Shown here in pieces: positions 1-6,331 of a DNA stretch of 8,896 nt. How positions within the stretch are numbered: position 1 is the first letter of the stretch; the number at the start of each line of letters is the position of its first letter. Source of the DNA: JBDLSY01 sp043777895 (GTDB lineage Bacteria > Pseudomonadota > Gammaproteobacteria > Burkholderiales > Burkholderiaceae_C); contig JAYWHD010000087.1 in the NCBI GenBank assembly GCA_043777895.1, forward strand, positions 1 through 8,896, in the 5' to 3' direction. The notes under the pieces were generated by a model. That model was not told where the DNA came from, searched no databases, and saw nothing but the letters and a program-made list of their open reading frames with translations. The position numbers and the translations under genes were made by a program.

Positions 1-2178
1 ACTCGTTTGTACTTCATCGGTAAAGCGACTGGCTAACACCAAAGCGTAACGATCAATGGCTAATAACTGCTCAACAGGCACTGCATTAGTAGGTAAAAAG
101 TCGCTAATATTAGCCAATAAAAATTTCAAGGTGTTACGAATGCGGCGGTAAGTCTCAACGACTCGCTTTAAAATTTCATCACCAATAAACAGTTCGCCTG
201 AATAATCGGTACTGGCTACCCACAAACGCAAAATATCTGCCCCAAACTTATCAATAACCATTTGTGGTGCAATCACATTGCCTACACTTTTACTCATTTT
301 TTTGCCGTCTTTATCCACGACAAAACCATGGGTGAGTAATGCTTTATAAGGGGCATAGCCTTGTAACATTGCCCCCGTTAATAATGAACTGTGAAACCAG
401 CCACGGTGTTGGTCGCTGCCTTCTAAGTATAAATCGGCTCGTACGCCTTTTAATACTGTGGCATGGGTTACGCCACTGTCAAACCAAACATCTAAAGTAT
501 CGCGGTTTTTACTGTAATGTGTCGCGTCATCGCCTAACAAGTCTTTAATATTTAGCGTATGCCAAGCTTCAATGCCGTGTACCTCAATTAATGTAGCTAC
601 TTTTTCCAACAGTTCAGGTGTTTTTGGGTGTAAAGCCCCTGTTTCATTGTGTATAAAAAATGCCATAGGGACACCCCACTGCCGCTGACGTGATAGCGTC
701 CAGTCTGGACGGTTTACAATCATATTACGCAAACGTGATTTTCCCCATACAGGAAAAAACTGTGTGGCTTCAATAGCATCTAAAGCAATTTTTCTTAAGC
801 TTGTATTGCCAGTCGGCATACTGACTTCACGGTCTAAACCAGCAAACCACTGGTGTGTTGCACGGTAAATAATCGGTGTTTTATGTCGCCAACAGTGCAT
901 ATAACTGTGTGAGATAGACACTACTTTTAATAAGTTACCTGCTATCTCCAAAGCTTTGACAATTTCAGGATTCGCCTTCCAAATATATTGCCCAGCAAAT
1001 AAAGGCTCGCTACTAGCATAAACACCATTACCCATTACGGGGGCAATAATATCGCTGTCTAATCGGCCTTGTTGTTTAAAGCTGTTAAAATCTTCAACGC
1101 CGTAAGCAGGCGCACAGTGAACAATGCCTGTTCCATTGTCAGCAGTGACATAATCAGCCATATAAACTGGTGAATGACGCTCATAACCCGTATGCTGATT
1201 AGCCAAAGGATGCATAAATCGAATACCTGATAAGCAGATACCTTGACAAGTCGCTAACACTGTAAAATTTTCGTCTGTATCACTAATCCCCCAATGCTTC
1301 ATATTGTCGGCGACTAAATCAGCGGCTAATATAAATGTCCGTTGTGTCGTGTGTACTAAAGCATACTGTACGTCAGGATTGATATTTAGAGCTTGATTAG
1401 AGACAATCGTCCACGGCGTTGTTGTCCAAATAACGGCAGCAATATCGGTTGGAATAGTGATTAAATTAAAGGCTTGTGCCAATAAGTTCGTATCATCCGC
1501 AAACAACGGAAAAGCGACATACACGGCTGGGTCAGTTTTATCGGCGTATTCAACTTCGGCTTCAGCCAAAGCACTGCCGCAATCAAAACACCAATTAACT
1601 GGCTTTAAGCCACGAAACACATAGCCTGAATCAAGAATTTTACCCAAAGCACGCAATTCATCGGCTTCGTTTTGCGGGTTCATAGTTTTATAAGGATTTT
1701 GCCAATCACCTAACACACCTAAACGTATAAAATCTGCTTTTTGACGTGCAATTTGTTCTTCAGCATATACTCGAGCTAAAGACAAGGTTTTTTCTGGAGG
1801 TAAACTTTTACCGTGTTTTTTTTCAATTTGAATTTCAATCGGCATACCATGACAATCCCAACCAGGGGTATAAGGCGCATCAAAACCCGCTAAAGTTTTA
1901 CTTTTAATAATAAAATCTTTCAAAATTTTATTAACTGCGTGCCCAATATGAATATCGCCATTGGCATAAGGCGGTCCATCATGTAATATAAATGTAGCTG
2001 CCCCTTGACGTGCGGCACGAATCGCTTCGTACACTTTATTTTTTTGCCAATTAGCGACCCACTGCGGCTCACGCTTGGGTAAATCACCCCGCATAGGAAA
2101 CGGCGTATCAGGCATATTTAGGGTATTACGATAGCCAGAAGGCGTTTCAGCAGAAGAATTAGAGGTTGAGAGAGTCAT
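1..2178 (-). CDS. ileS: Isoleucyl-tRNA synthetase, 5' part (C-terminus beyond window)
   Basis: Class Ia aminoacyl-tRNA synthetase that charges tRNA-Ile with isoleucine in the cytoplasm and hydrolyses misformed Val-tRNA-Ile. The frame is open for 726 codons from the ATG at 2176-2178 to the window edge. Visible: DGPPYANGDIHIGH with the HIGH ATP-binding motif at residues 77-80, GWDCHGMPIE near 107-115, the WCFDCGSALAEAEVEY connective segment near 196-211, editing-domain motifs WTTTPWT near 251-257 and GTGIVHCAPAYG near 349-360, LDVWFDSG near 562-569, and KMSKS at 627-631. The anticodon-binding end and C-terminal zinc module would lie outside; the family is about 930-960 residues, so roughly 200 or more are missing. 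The short N-terminus before YRNTLNMPDTPFPM fits the family. No Shine-Dalgarno sequence precedes the ATG. It lies 91 bp downstream of metK on the same strand, but has its own promoter candidate. Confidence 0.97.
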   Translation of the reverse strand, partial: MTLSTSNSSAETPSGYRNTLNMPDTPFPMRGDLPKREPQWVANWQKNKVYEAIRAARQGAATFILHDGPPYANGDIHIGHAVNKILKDFIIKSKTLAGFDAPYTPGWDCHGMPIEIQIEKKHGKSLPPEKTLSLARVYAEEQIARQKADFIRLGVLGDWQNPYKTMNPQNEADELRALGKILDSGYVFRGLKPVNWCFDCGSALAEAEVEYADKTDPAVYVAFPLFADDTNLLAQAFNLITIPTDIAAVIWTTTPWTIVSNQALNINPDVQYALVHTTQRTFILAADLVADNMKHWGISDTDENFTVLATCQGICLSGIRFMHPLANQHTGYERHSPVYMADYVTADNGTGIVHCAPAYGVEDFNSFKQQGRLDSDIIAPVMGNGVYASSEPLFAGQYIWKANPEIVKALEIAGNLLKVVSISHSYMHCWRHKTPIIYRATHQWFAGLDREVSMPTGNTSLRKIALDAIEATQFFPVWGKSRLRNMIVNRPDWTLSRQRQWGVPMAFFIHNETGALHPKTPELLEKVATLIEVHGIEAWHTLNIKDLLGDDATHYSKNRDTLDVWFDSGVTHATVLKGVRADLYLEGSDQHRGWFHSSLLTGAMLQGYAPYKALLTHGFVVDKDGKKMSKSVGNVIAPQMVIDKFGADILRLWVASTDYSGELFIGDEILKRVVETYRRIRNTLKFLLANISDFLPTNAVPVEQLLAIDRYALVLASRFTDEVQTS

Positions 2179-2187
2179 AATGCAAAA

Positions 2188-2215
2188 AATATAATCTATT
2201 GTGAAGTATTGTAAA
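2188..2215 (-). promoter_or_regulatory. Candidate sigma-70 promoter for ileS
   Basis: Read on the minus strand, TTTACA (2210-2215) is followed after a 16-bp spacer by TATATT (2188-2193); each matches the consensus at five of six positions. The expected transcription start falls around 2181-2182, only a few bases before the ATG, so the transcript would be leaderless or nearly so. The spacer is very A/T-rich, so chance matches are possible. Confidence 0.45.
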
Positions 2216-2230
2216 TTTATTACAAATTAA

Positions 2231-2270
2231 CATAAATTTTTATAAATTTTTATAAGTTTTTATAAAAATT
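2231..2270. repeat. 10-bp tandem repeat between metK and ileS
   Basis: Three near-identical 10-bp units (pyrimidine-ATAAATTTT, the third with one change, TATAAGTTTT) and a fourth diverged unit TATAAAAATT fill the space directly after the metK stop. The right part includes the palindrome TTTTTATAAAAA (2257-2268). There is no G/C-rich stem, so it is not a standard terminator for metK, though the weak stem could contribute to transcript ending. It may simply be a slippage product. Confidence 0.75.
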
Positions 2271-3439
2271 TAGACCGATGCTTTTAAAGCCAATGCTTTA
2301 TCAGTCGCTTCCCAAGTAAATTCAGGTTCAGAACGTCCAAAATGGCCATAAGCCGCTGTTTTTTCATAAATAGGCCGTAGTAAATCTAACATGTGAACAA
2401 TGCCTTTAGGACGCAAGTCAAAATGTTCTGCTACCATTACGCTCAAACGTTCATCACTGACTTTGCCTGTACCAAAGGTTGTCACCATTACGCTGGTTGG
2501 TTTTGCGACACCAATTGCATAACTAATTTGTATTTGACATTTTTCAGCCAAGCCGGCAGCTACAATATTTTTAGCCACATAGCGTGCCGCATAAGCCGCA
2601 CTACGGTCTACTTTACTAGGGTCTTTACCACTAAAAGCACCGCCACCATGGGGGGCTGCACCGCCATAAGTATCTACAATAATTTTACGCCCTGTTAAAC
2701 CACAGTCGCCTTGTGGGCCTCCAATCACAAACCGCCCTGTTGGATTAATCAAATATTTAATGTCTTTTTTTATCAATTCTTTAGGCAAAACAGGTTTAAT
2801 AATCATTTCAATCACCGCTTCACACAAATCGGCATGAGCAATATCTGGGGCATGTTGAGTGGATAGCACTACGGTATCAATTGAATCAGGTTTACCATTA
2901 ACATATTTAAAGGTAATTTGACTTTTTGCATCAGGACGTAACCAAGGCAAACGACCATCTTTACGCAAACAGGCTTGTCGCTCCATCAAACGATGGCTAT
3001 AGTAAATCGGTGCGGGCATCAGTGCAATAGTTTCATTGCACGCATAGCCAAACATCAGTCCTTGGTCGCCTGCACCTTGGTCTAAATCAATGCCCTGCCC
3101 TTCATTAACACCTTGAGCAATATCATGGCTTTGTTTATCGTAACACACCATAACCGCACAACCCCGGTGGTCAATGCCATAATCGGTATTGTCATAGCCA
3201 ATTCGTTTGATTGTATCGCGTGCTACTTGGATATAATCTACATTGGCATTGGTCGTAATTTCACCCGCTAACACCACTAAACCAGTATTACAGAGTGTTT
3301 CAGCGGCAACGCGTGAAAACTTATCTTGTTTAAAGACTGCGTCTAAAATAGCATCAGAGATTTGGTCGGCCACTTTATCGGGGTGTCCTTCAGACACCGA
3401 TTCCGAGGTAAAAAAATAATCATTAGGCAGTGAAGACAC
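2270..3439 (-). CDS. metK: S-adenosylmethionine synthetase
   Basis: Makes S-adenosylmethionine from methionine and ATP (releasing phosphate and diphosphate). SAM is the methyl donor used by, among others, the rsmG and trmL products of this window. The start chosen is GTG at 3437-3439: AAGGA lies 7 bp upstream (3447-3451) and the protein then begins MSSLPNDYFFTSESVSEGHPDK, giving 389 residues against a usual 383-390. A TTG further upstream (3494-3496) would add 19 residues absent from the family. Motifs: GHPDK at 18-22, GAGDQG with the ATP-binding loop at 122-127, DGRLPWLRPDAKSQ near 161-174, GGGAFSGKDPSKVDRS near 265-280 (phosphate-binding loop), and the FGR-EPEFTWE C-terminus. The gene is intact with no missing key residue. 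It is divergent from the lpxL-like gene, a neighbour pairing I associate with betaproteobacteria. Confidence 0.98.
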   Translation of the reverse strand: MSSLPNDYFFTSESVSEGHPDKVADQISDAILDAVFKQDKFSRVAAETLCNTGLVVLAGEITTNANVDYIQVARDTIKRIGYDNTDYGIDHRGCAVMVCYDKQSHDIAQGVNEGQGIDLDQGAGDQGLMFGYACNETIALMPAPIYYSHRLMERQACLRKDGRLPWLRPDAKSQITFKYVNGKPDSIDTVVLSTQHAPDIAHADLCEAVIEMIIKPVLPKELIKKDIKYLINPTGRFVIGGPQGDCGLTGRKIIVDTYGGAAPHGGGAFSGKDPSKVDRSAAYAARYVAKNIVAAGLAEKCQIQISYAIGVAKPTSVMVTTFGTGKVSDERLSVMVAEHFDLRPKGIVHMLDLLRPIYEKTAAYGHFGRSEPEFTWEATDKALALKASV

Positions 3440-3446
3440 GGCTGTT

Positions 3447-3451
3447 TCCTT
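3447..3451 (-). promoter_or_regulatory. Ribosome binding site that fixes the metK start
   Basis: AAGGA on the minus strand, 7 bp before the GTG at 3437-3439. It is the clearest Shine-Dalgarno match in the window and decides for the GTG start over the upstream TTG at 3494-3496. Confidence 0.8.
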
Positions 3452-3485
3452 AAGGATGTTAAAAACATGGTTAAGAACACAGCGT

Positions 3486-3530
3486 TGCTGCAACAATAGA
3501 GGCTTTATAACGCACTCTACTTTAAGTCAC
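3486..3530 (-). promoter_or_regulatory. Candidate metK promoter and leader hairpin
   Basis: Read on the minus strand, GTGACT (3525-3530, four of six -35 matches) is followed after 15 bp by TATAAA (3504-3509, five of six -10 matches). This gives a leader of roughly 55-60 nt before the GTG. Just downstream of the predicted transcription start lies the perfect inverted repeat GTTGC-A-GCAAC (3486-3496). A second short palindrome, AGCGAACGCT, abuts the -35 at 3531-3540. The short spacing makes this promoter tentative. I see no recognisable SAM riboswitch core here. Confidence 0.3.
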
Positions 3531-3670
3531 AGCGAACGCTTTAGCTTGTTATTTTAGACATTTTATTTAAAGCACAATGAAAAATAGCTCAAAATAATCA
3601 GGTCTACGGTGTCAAGCAAGTTGTTCAGATTAACTAAACCACCGAAAAATATAACACTCATTATAAACCT

Positions 3671-4573
3671 ATGACACCTTCATTTTTTAATAATTTTTTT
3701 AATAATTTATTACTATTTTTTTTGCGTATAGTTACATATATAGTGACACGCTTACCAATAAACTATTTGCGGGCAATGGCTAAATTAATAGGTATTTTAT
3801 TATATGTTTTATCAGCTAAACACCGTAAAACAATTACAAACAATTTAACACAAGCCCAATTAAAATTATCTGTGTTCGCAGTCAATCAAGCGATTATTGG
3901 TGGGGCTGCCGATATGCTATGGGTATGGCTTCGTTGCACACACACTGTGGCTAACAAAGTCAGTATTTCACCTGAAAGTACTGCAACAGTCAATGAAGCA
4001 CTTAATAATAAGCAGGCAACTATATTACTTACACCGCATTTAGGCTGCTTTGAAGCATTGGCAAAGTGGATTGCTCATCAAACACCGCTGACTGCTATGT
4101 ACCGCCGACCTAAGCAAGAATGGGTGGCTCAATTCGTTGAGTCTGTCCGCATTGTTCCTAACTTAACTATGGCACGTGCCGATATAGGCGGGGTACGGGC
4201 GGCTTTAAAAACCCTTAAATCAAATGGCTTATTAGGTATATTGCCCGACCAAGTCCCCAAACAGGGTGAAGGGCTGTGGCTACCTTGGTTTGGACGTGAT
4301 GCTTATACTATTAATCTACCCGCTAAATTACATTTAACTACGCAAGCCCGTATGTATATTATTTATGCCATTCCTACTGCCGATGGCTGGCAAGTTCACT
4401 GTGAACGGATTGTATTGCCTGAAGCAGAGATAAATCCATTGTTAAATAAGACCGAAGTTATTTCACGGCATTTAAATAGTGTATTAGAAAGTGCAGTAAA
4501 ACGCCATTATTTATATTATGCTTGGGGTTACAAGCGTTATAAGAAAATAAATATACCGCTAATAAACGCTTAA
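3671..4573 (+). CDS. LpxL/HtrB-family lipid A acyltransferase
   Basis: Membrane-associated acyltransferase of the LPLAT superfamily, expected to transfer a secondary acyl chain from acyl-ACP to the lipid A precursor on the inner face of the cytoplasmic membrane. It has 300 residues, typical for the family (about 290-310). The N-terminus is hydrophobic (residues 11-29 and again 35-48) and serves as membrane anchor. The catalytic HX4E motif is H123-LGCF-E128 within TPHLGCFEAL. The MYRRPKQEW block (143-151), LPDQVPKQGEGLWLPWFG (191-208) and the Tyr-rich C-terminus YYAWGYKRYKK also fit. Whether it is the laurate or myristate type (LpxL or LpxM) cannot be told from sequence alone, so no symbol is given. 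No Shine-Dalgarno sequence precedes the ATG; TATAAC at 3650-3655 is a possible -10. The first 20 codons contain T6, T7 and T8 runs. Confidence 0.9.
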   Translation: MTPSFFNNFFNNLLLFFLRIVTYIVTRLPINYLRAMAKLIGILLYVLSAKHRKTITNNLTQAQLKLSVFAVNQAIIGGAADMLWVWLRCTHTVANKVSISPESTATVNEALNNKQATILLTPHLGCFEALAKWIAHQTPLTAMYRRPKQEWVAQFVESVRIVPNLTMARADIGGVRAALKTLKSNGLLGILPDQVPKQGEGLWLPWFGRDAYTINLPAKLHLTTQARMYIIYAIPTADGWQVHCERIVLPEAEINPLLNKTEVISRHLNSVLESAVKRHYLYYAWGYKRYKKINIPLINA

Positions 4574-4604
4574 TTTAAGTCTACAACAAGCATAAACAAA
4601 CTAT

Positions 4605-4620
4605 TGTTTCACGTGAAACA
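4605..4620. promoter_or_regulatory. parS: parS centromere site 1
   Basis: Exact 16-bp palindrome TGTTTCACGTGAAACA, identical to the well-known chromosomal parS consensus bound by ParB. It lies 32 bp after the lpxL-like stop, upstream of rsmG. With parA and parB in the same window, the identification is strong. Confidence 0.96.
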
Positions 4621-4642
4621 TCAAAAAAACATCAAACGTTAA

Positions 4643-4651
4643 TTATCAACA
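4643..4651 (+). other. DnaA-box-like 9-mer
   Basis: TTATCAACA differs by one base from the strong DnaA box TTATCCACA. It stands alone between parS and an A/T repeat stack. A single one-mismatch site in A/T-rich DNA is weak evidence, listed only because of its surroundings. Confidence 0.2.
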
Positions 4652-4655
4652 TTAA

Positions 4656-4719
4656 ACAATTAAAACAATTAAAACAATTAAATAATTAAATAATTAAACA
4701 TTAAACATTAAACATTAAA
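4656..4719. repeat. Stacked 9-, 8- and 7-bp A/T tandem repeats
   Basis: Three consecutive exact arrays: ACAATTAAA three times (4656-4682), TAATTAAA twice (4683-4698), then CATTAAA three times (4699-4719). All share a TTAAA ending, so the units look like length variants of one motif, shrinking by one base per array. They sit in the 5' region of rsmG. No coding frame is apparent. Confidence 0.9.
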
Positions 4720-4720
4720 C

Positions 4721-4742
4721 AATTAATTATTAATAATTAATT
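4721..4742. repeat. 22-bp perfect A/T palindrome before rsmG
   Basis: The left half AATTAATTATT and the right half AATAATTAATT are exact reverse complements with no spacer, ending 7 bp before the rsmG ATG. It contains no G or C. It could be an operator, an easily melted element or a by-product of the neighbouring repeats. It occupies the place where a ribosome binding site would be. Confidence 0.8.
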
Positions 4743-4749
4743 ATTACTT

Positions 4750-5412
4750 ATGAATGAATCCACTTTAAACACACATATTACTGACGCATCAATGACTTTA
4801 AATTTGAATTTAAGTACCACTCAAATACAATTTTTAACTGATTATGCACTGTTATTACATAAATGGAACGCTGCCTATAATTTATCGGCATTTAAAACAC
4901 TGCCTGACATTGTCATTAAACATATCTTTGATTGTATGGCAGTGGTTCAACCGATTACACAACAATTGTCTTTATACCCATTAAACCAACGTAAAATTCT
5001 TGATGTGGGCACAGGGGCAGGACTGCCTGGCATAGTGTTGGCTATTTGTATGCCAGATATTGAAATCACTATGCTAGATGCTGTACAAAAAAAGATTTTA
5101 TTTATTAAGCACGCAGTAGGTACTTTACGGCTACACAATGCACAAGCACACGGTGTACGTATACAAGATTGGCAGGGAATTTATAGTGTAATTACGGCGC
5201 GGGCGTGGACTGCATTGGCTGATATTGCCTTATTAACCAATCATTGTATCCAAGACAATGGCTGTATTGCAGCCATGAAAGGGCCACGTTTACTGTTAGA
5301 AGCGGAAAATTTACCTAATAATTGGCAAATTAAAACAATTCATACTATTAGCGTTCCGCACTTAAACGAAGCAAGAAGCTTGGCTTTTTTGGAACGTGTT
5401 ACAACAATTTAG
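4750..5412 (+). CDS. rsmG: 16S rRNA (guanine527-N7)-methyltransferase
   Basis: SAM-dependent RNA methyltransferase (GidB) that forms m7G in the 530 loop of 16S rRNA; in other bacteria its loss gives low-level streptomycin resistance. It has 220 residues, against about 207-220 in the family. Visible: LLLHKWNAAYNLSA near residues 35-48, HIFDCMAV near 58-65, the SAM-binding glycine loop ILDVGTGAGLPGI near 83-95, the acidic end of strand 2 in MLDAVQKKILFIKH near 109-122, VITARAWTALADI near 147-159, and MKGPR near 175-179. The ATG at 4750 has no Shine-Dalgarno sequence; an in-frame ATG at residue 15 is possible but would trim the usual N-terminal helix. Its common partner mnmG is not adjacent. The next gene starts 15 bp later, suggesting co-transcription. 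Confidence 0.96.
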   Translation: MNESTLNTHITDASMTLNLNLSTTQIQFLTDYALLLHKWNAAYNLSAFKTLPDIVIKHIFDCMAVVQPITQQLSLYPLNQRKILDVGTGAGLPGIVLAICMPDIEITMLDAVQKKILFIKHAVGTLRLHNAQAHGVRIQDWQGIYSVITARAWTALADIALLTNHCIQDNGCIAAMKGPRLLLEAENLPNNWQIKTIHTISVPHLNEARSLAFLERVTTI

Positions 5413-5427
5413 CTTGGAAAGTTTAAT

Positions 5428-6075
5428 ATGACACTTTTATCTAACATAATATATATCTTAACTAATCCAGCGATGCCAGGTTTAATTAAAATAGGTAAAA
5501 CCAATCAATCAGAAGTCAGTGAACGTATAAAACAACTGTATGCAACGGGTGTTCCACTGCCATTTGAATGTGCATTTGCTTGTCAAGTAAAAGATTCAAC
5601 AGAAGTTGAGAAAGTATTACATTACGCATTTGGGCACGCTCGAGTAAACCCAAATCGTGAGTTTTTTCGCCTTGAAGCAGATAGAGTTATCGCTGTATTA
5701 GAGTTATTAAAAATAGAGGATATAACCCATACATTTGAAGATGAACTTAATATAGGCACAACAACGGTAGATAAACAAGCTTCTGCTTATTTTAAAAAAA
5801 CTAAACGCCCGCGAATGAATTTTAATGGGTTAGGTATACCGAACAACTCTATTCTCACGTCAAAAGATGGTAAAGAACAAGTAGTTGTCATTGAAAATAA
5901 TAAAGTAAAGTTTAATTATCAAGTTATTTCTTTAACAGAAGCCACAAGACAATTATTAAATTTACCTGAAAGTTACTCTATTCAACCGTCGCCTTATTGG
6001 ATTTTTAATGGTAAAACGATTAAGGAAATCTATGAAGACTATCATTTTAGTGAATTAGATGACAATCTTAGTTAA
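5428..6075 (+). CDS. GIY-YIG (T5orf172/MUG113-type) protein with RAMA-like C-terminus
   Basis: 215 residues. Residues about 7-92 match the GIY-YIG family branch called T5orf172 or MUG113: IIYILTNPAMPGLIKIGKT (Tyr9; KIG at 21-23), SERIKQL with the likely catalytic Arg33, GVPLPFECAF, EKVLH (61-65), and REFF with the likely metal-binding Glu78. All expected active-site positions are present, so DNA cleavage is plausible but unproven. Residues about 128-205 (IPNNSIL, IENNKVKFN, SLTEATRQLL, PYWIFNGKTIKEIYED) resemble the RAMA domain found fused to restriction and modification proteins; this is pattern recall and less certain. GGAAAG lies 6 bp before the ATG. It sits 15 bp after rsmG and is followed by a terminator, so it looks like the last gene of an rsmG operon. 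It interrupts the usual rsmG-parA order and may be an acquired gene. The biological role is unknown. Confidence 0.8.
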   Translation: MTLLSNIIYILTNPAMPGLIKIGKTNQSEVSERIKQLYATGVPLPFECAFACQVKDSTEVEKVLHYAFGHARVNPNREFFRLEADRVIAVLELLKIEDITHTFEDELNIGTTTVDKQASAYFKKTKRPRMNFNGLGIPNNSILTSKDGKEQVVVIENNKVKFNYQVISLTEATRQLLNLPESYSIQPSPYWIFNGKTIKEIYEDYHFSELDDNLS

Positions 6076-6097
6076 AAAACCTTGTATTTTTGGTAAT

Positions 6098-6110
6098 GTT
6101 AAATTTTAAC
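6098..6110 (+). other. Short inverted repeat after the GIY-YIG gene
   Basis: GTTAA-ATT-TTAAC followed by TTTT, 22 bp after the stop codon. The stem has only five mostly A/T pairs, so as a terminator it is weak at best. A stronger candidate lies further on at 6187-6214. Confidence 0.25.
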
Positions 6111-6186
6111 TTTTACAGTATTTATATTGTTATGCTGTCTTATTGATTTTATTAACTACTTCTTAAGTATTAAATTTCTTGTATCA

Positions 6187-6214
6187 GTACTATTTGAATA
6201 GTACCGTATTTTTT
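6187..6214 (+). terminator. Intrinsic terminator closing the rsmG-GIY-YIG unit
   Basis: Perfect 8-bp inverted repeat GTACTATT-TG-AATAGTAC (6187-6204), followed after four bases by six T (6209-6214). The two-base gap means the real loop is formed by opening the inner pairs. It would isolate parA transcription from the upstream operon. Confidence 0.65.
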
Positions 6215-6230
6215 ACCTGTTTTTATTTTT

Positions 6231-6259
6231 AAATGAAAATATCTTATAAATGAAAATAT
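6231..6259. repeat. Direct repeat upstream of parA
   Basis: The 12-mer AAATGAAAATAT occurs exactly at 6231-6242 and 6248-6259, a period of 17 bp, just upstream of the second parS. It could be a pair of protein-binding sites or part of the promoter region. Chance is possible given the A/T content, but exact 12-mers this close are noteworthy. Confidence 0.6.
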
Positions 6260-6268
6260 ACATATAAA

Positions 6269-6298
6269 TTGTTTCACGTGAAACAAAACGCGTAAAAT
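6269..6298 (+). promoter_or_regulatory. Candidate parA promoter overlapping parS
   Basis: TTGTTT (6269-6274) and TAAAAT (6293-6298, five of six) are separated by 18 bp. This places the start near 6305, about 27 nt before the ATG, with AAAGG (6318-6322) as ribosome binding site. The -35 matches at only three positions. Because parS fills the spacer, autoregulation by ParB is an inference worth noting. Confidence 0.3.
6270..6285. promoter_or_regulatory. parS: parS centromere site 2, upstream of parA
   Basis: Second exact copy of the 16-bp parS palindrome, 46 bp before the parA ATG. It overlaps a possible parA promoter, so ParB bound here could also affect parAB transcription. Confidence 0.96.
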
Positions 6299-6331
6299 AT
6301 TTATTACTCATCAGTATAAAGGTCAATCCTT

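Noticed and set aside
339..548. Plus-strand open frame opposite ileS
   Set aside because: Lies entirely antisense to conserved ileS sequence (around the KMSKS-containing region) and shows no protein-like motif.
648..656. TGTGTATAA, reverse of the DnaA box TTATACACA
   Set aside because: A single exact site inside ileS coding sequence with no cluster around it; expected by chance in A/T-rich DNA.
3440..3496. Longer MetK starting at TTG 3494-3496
   Set aside because: The GTG at 3437-3439 has AAGGA at 7 bp and gives the usual family length; the extra 19 residues do not match MetK.
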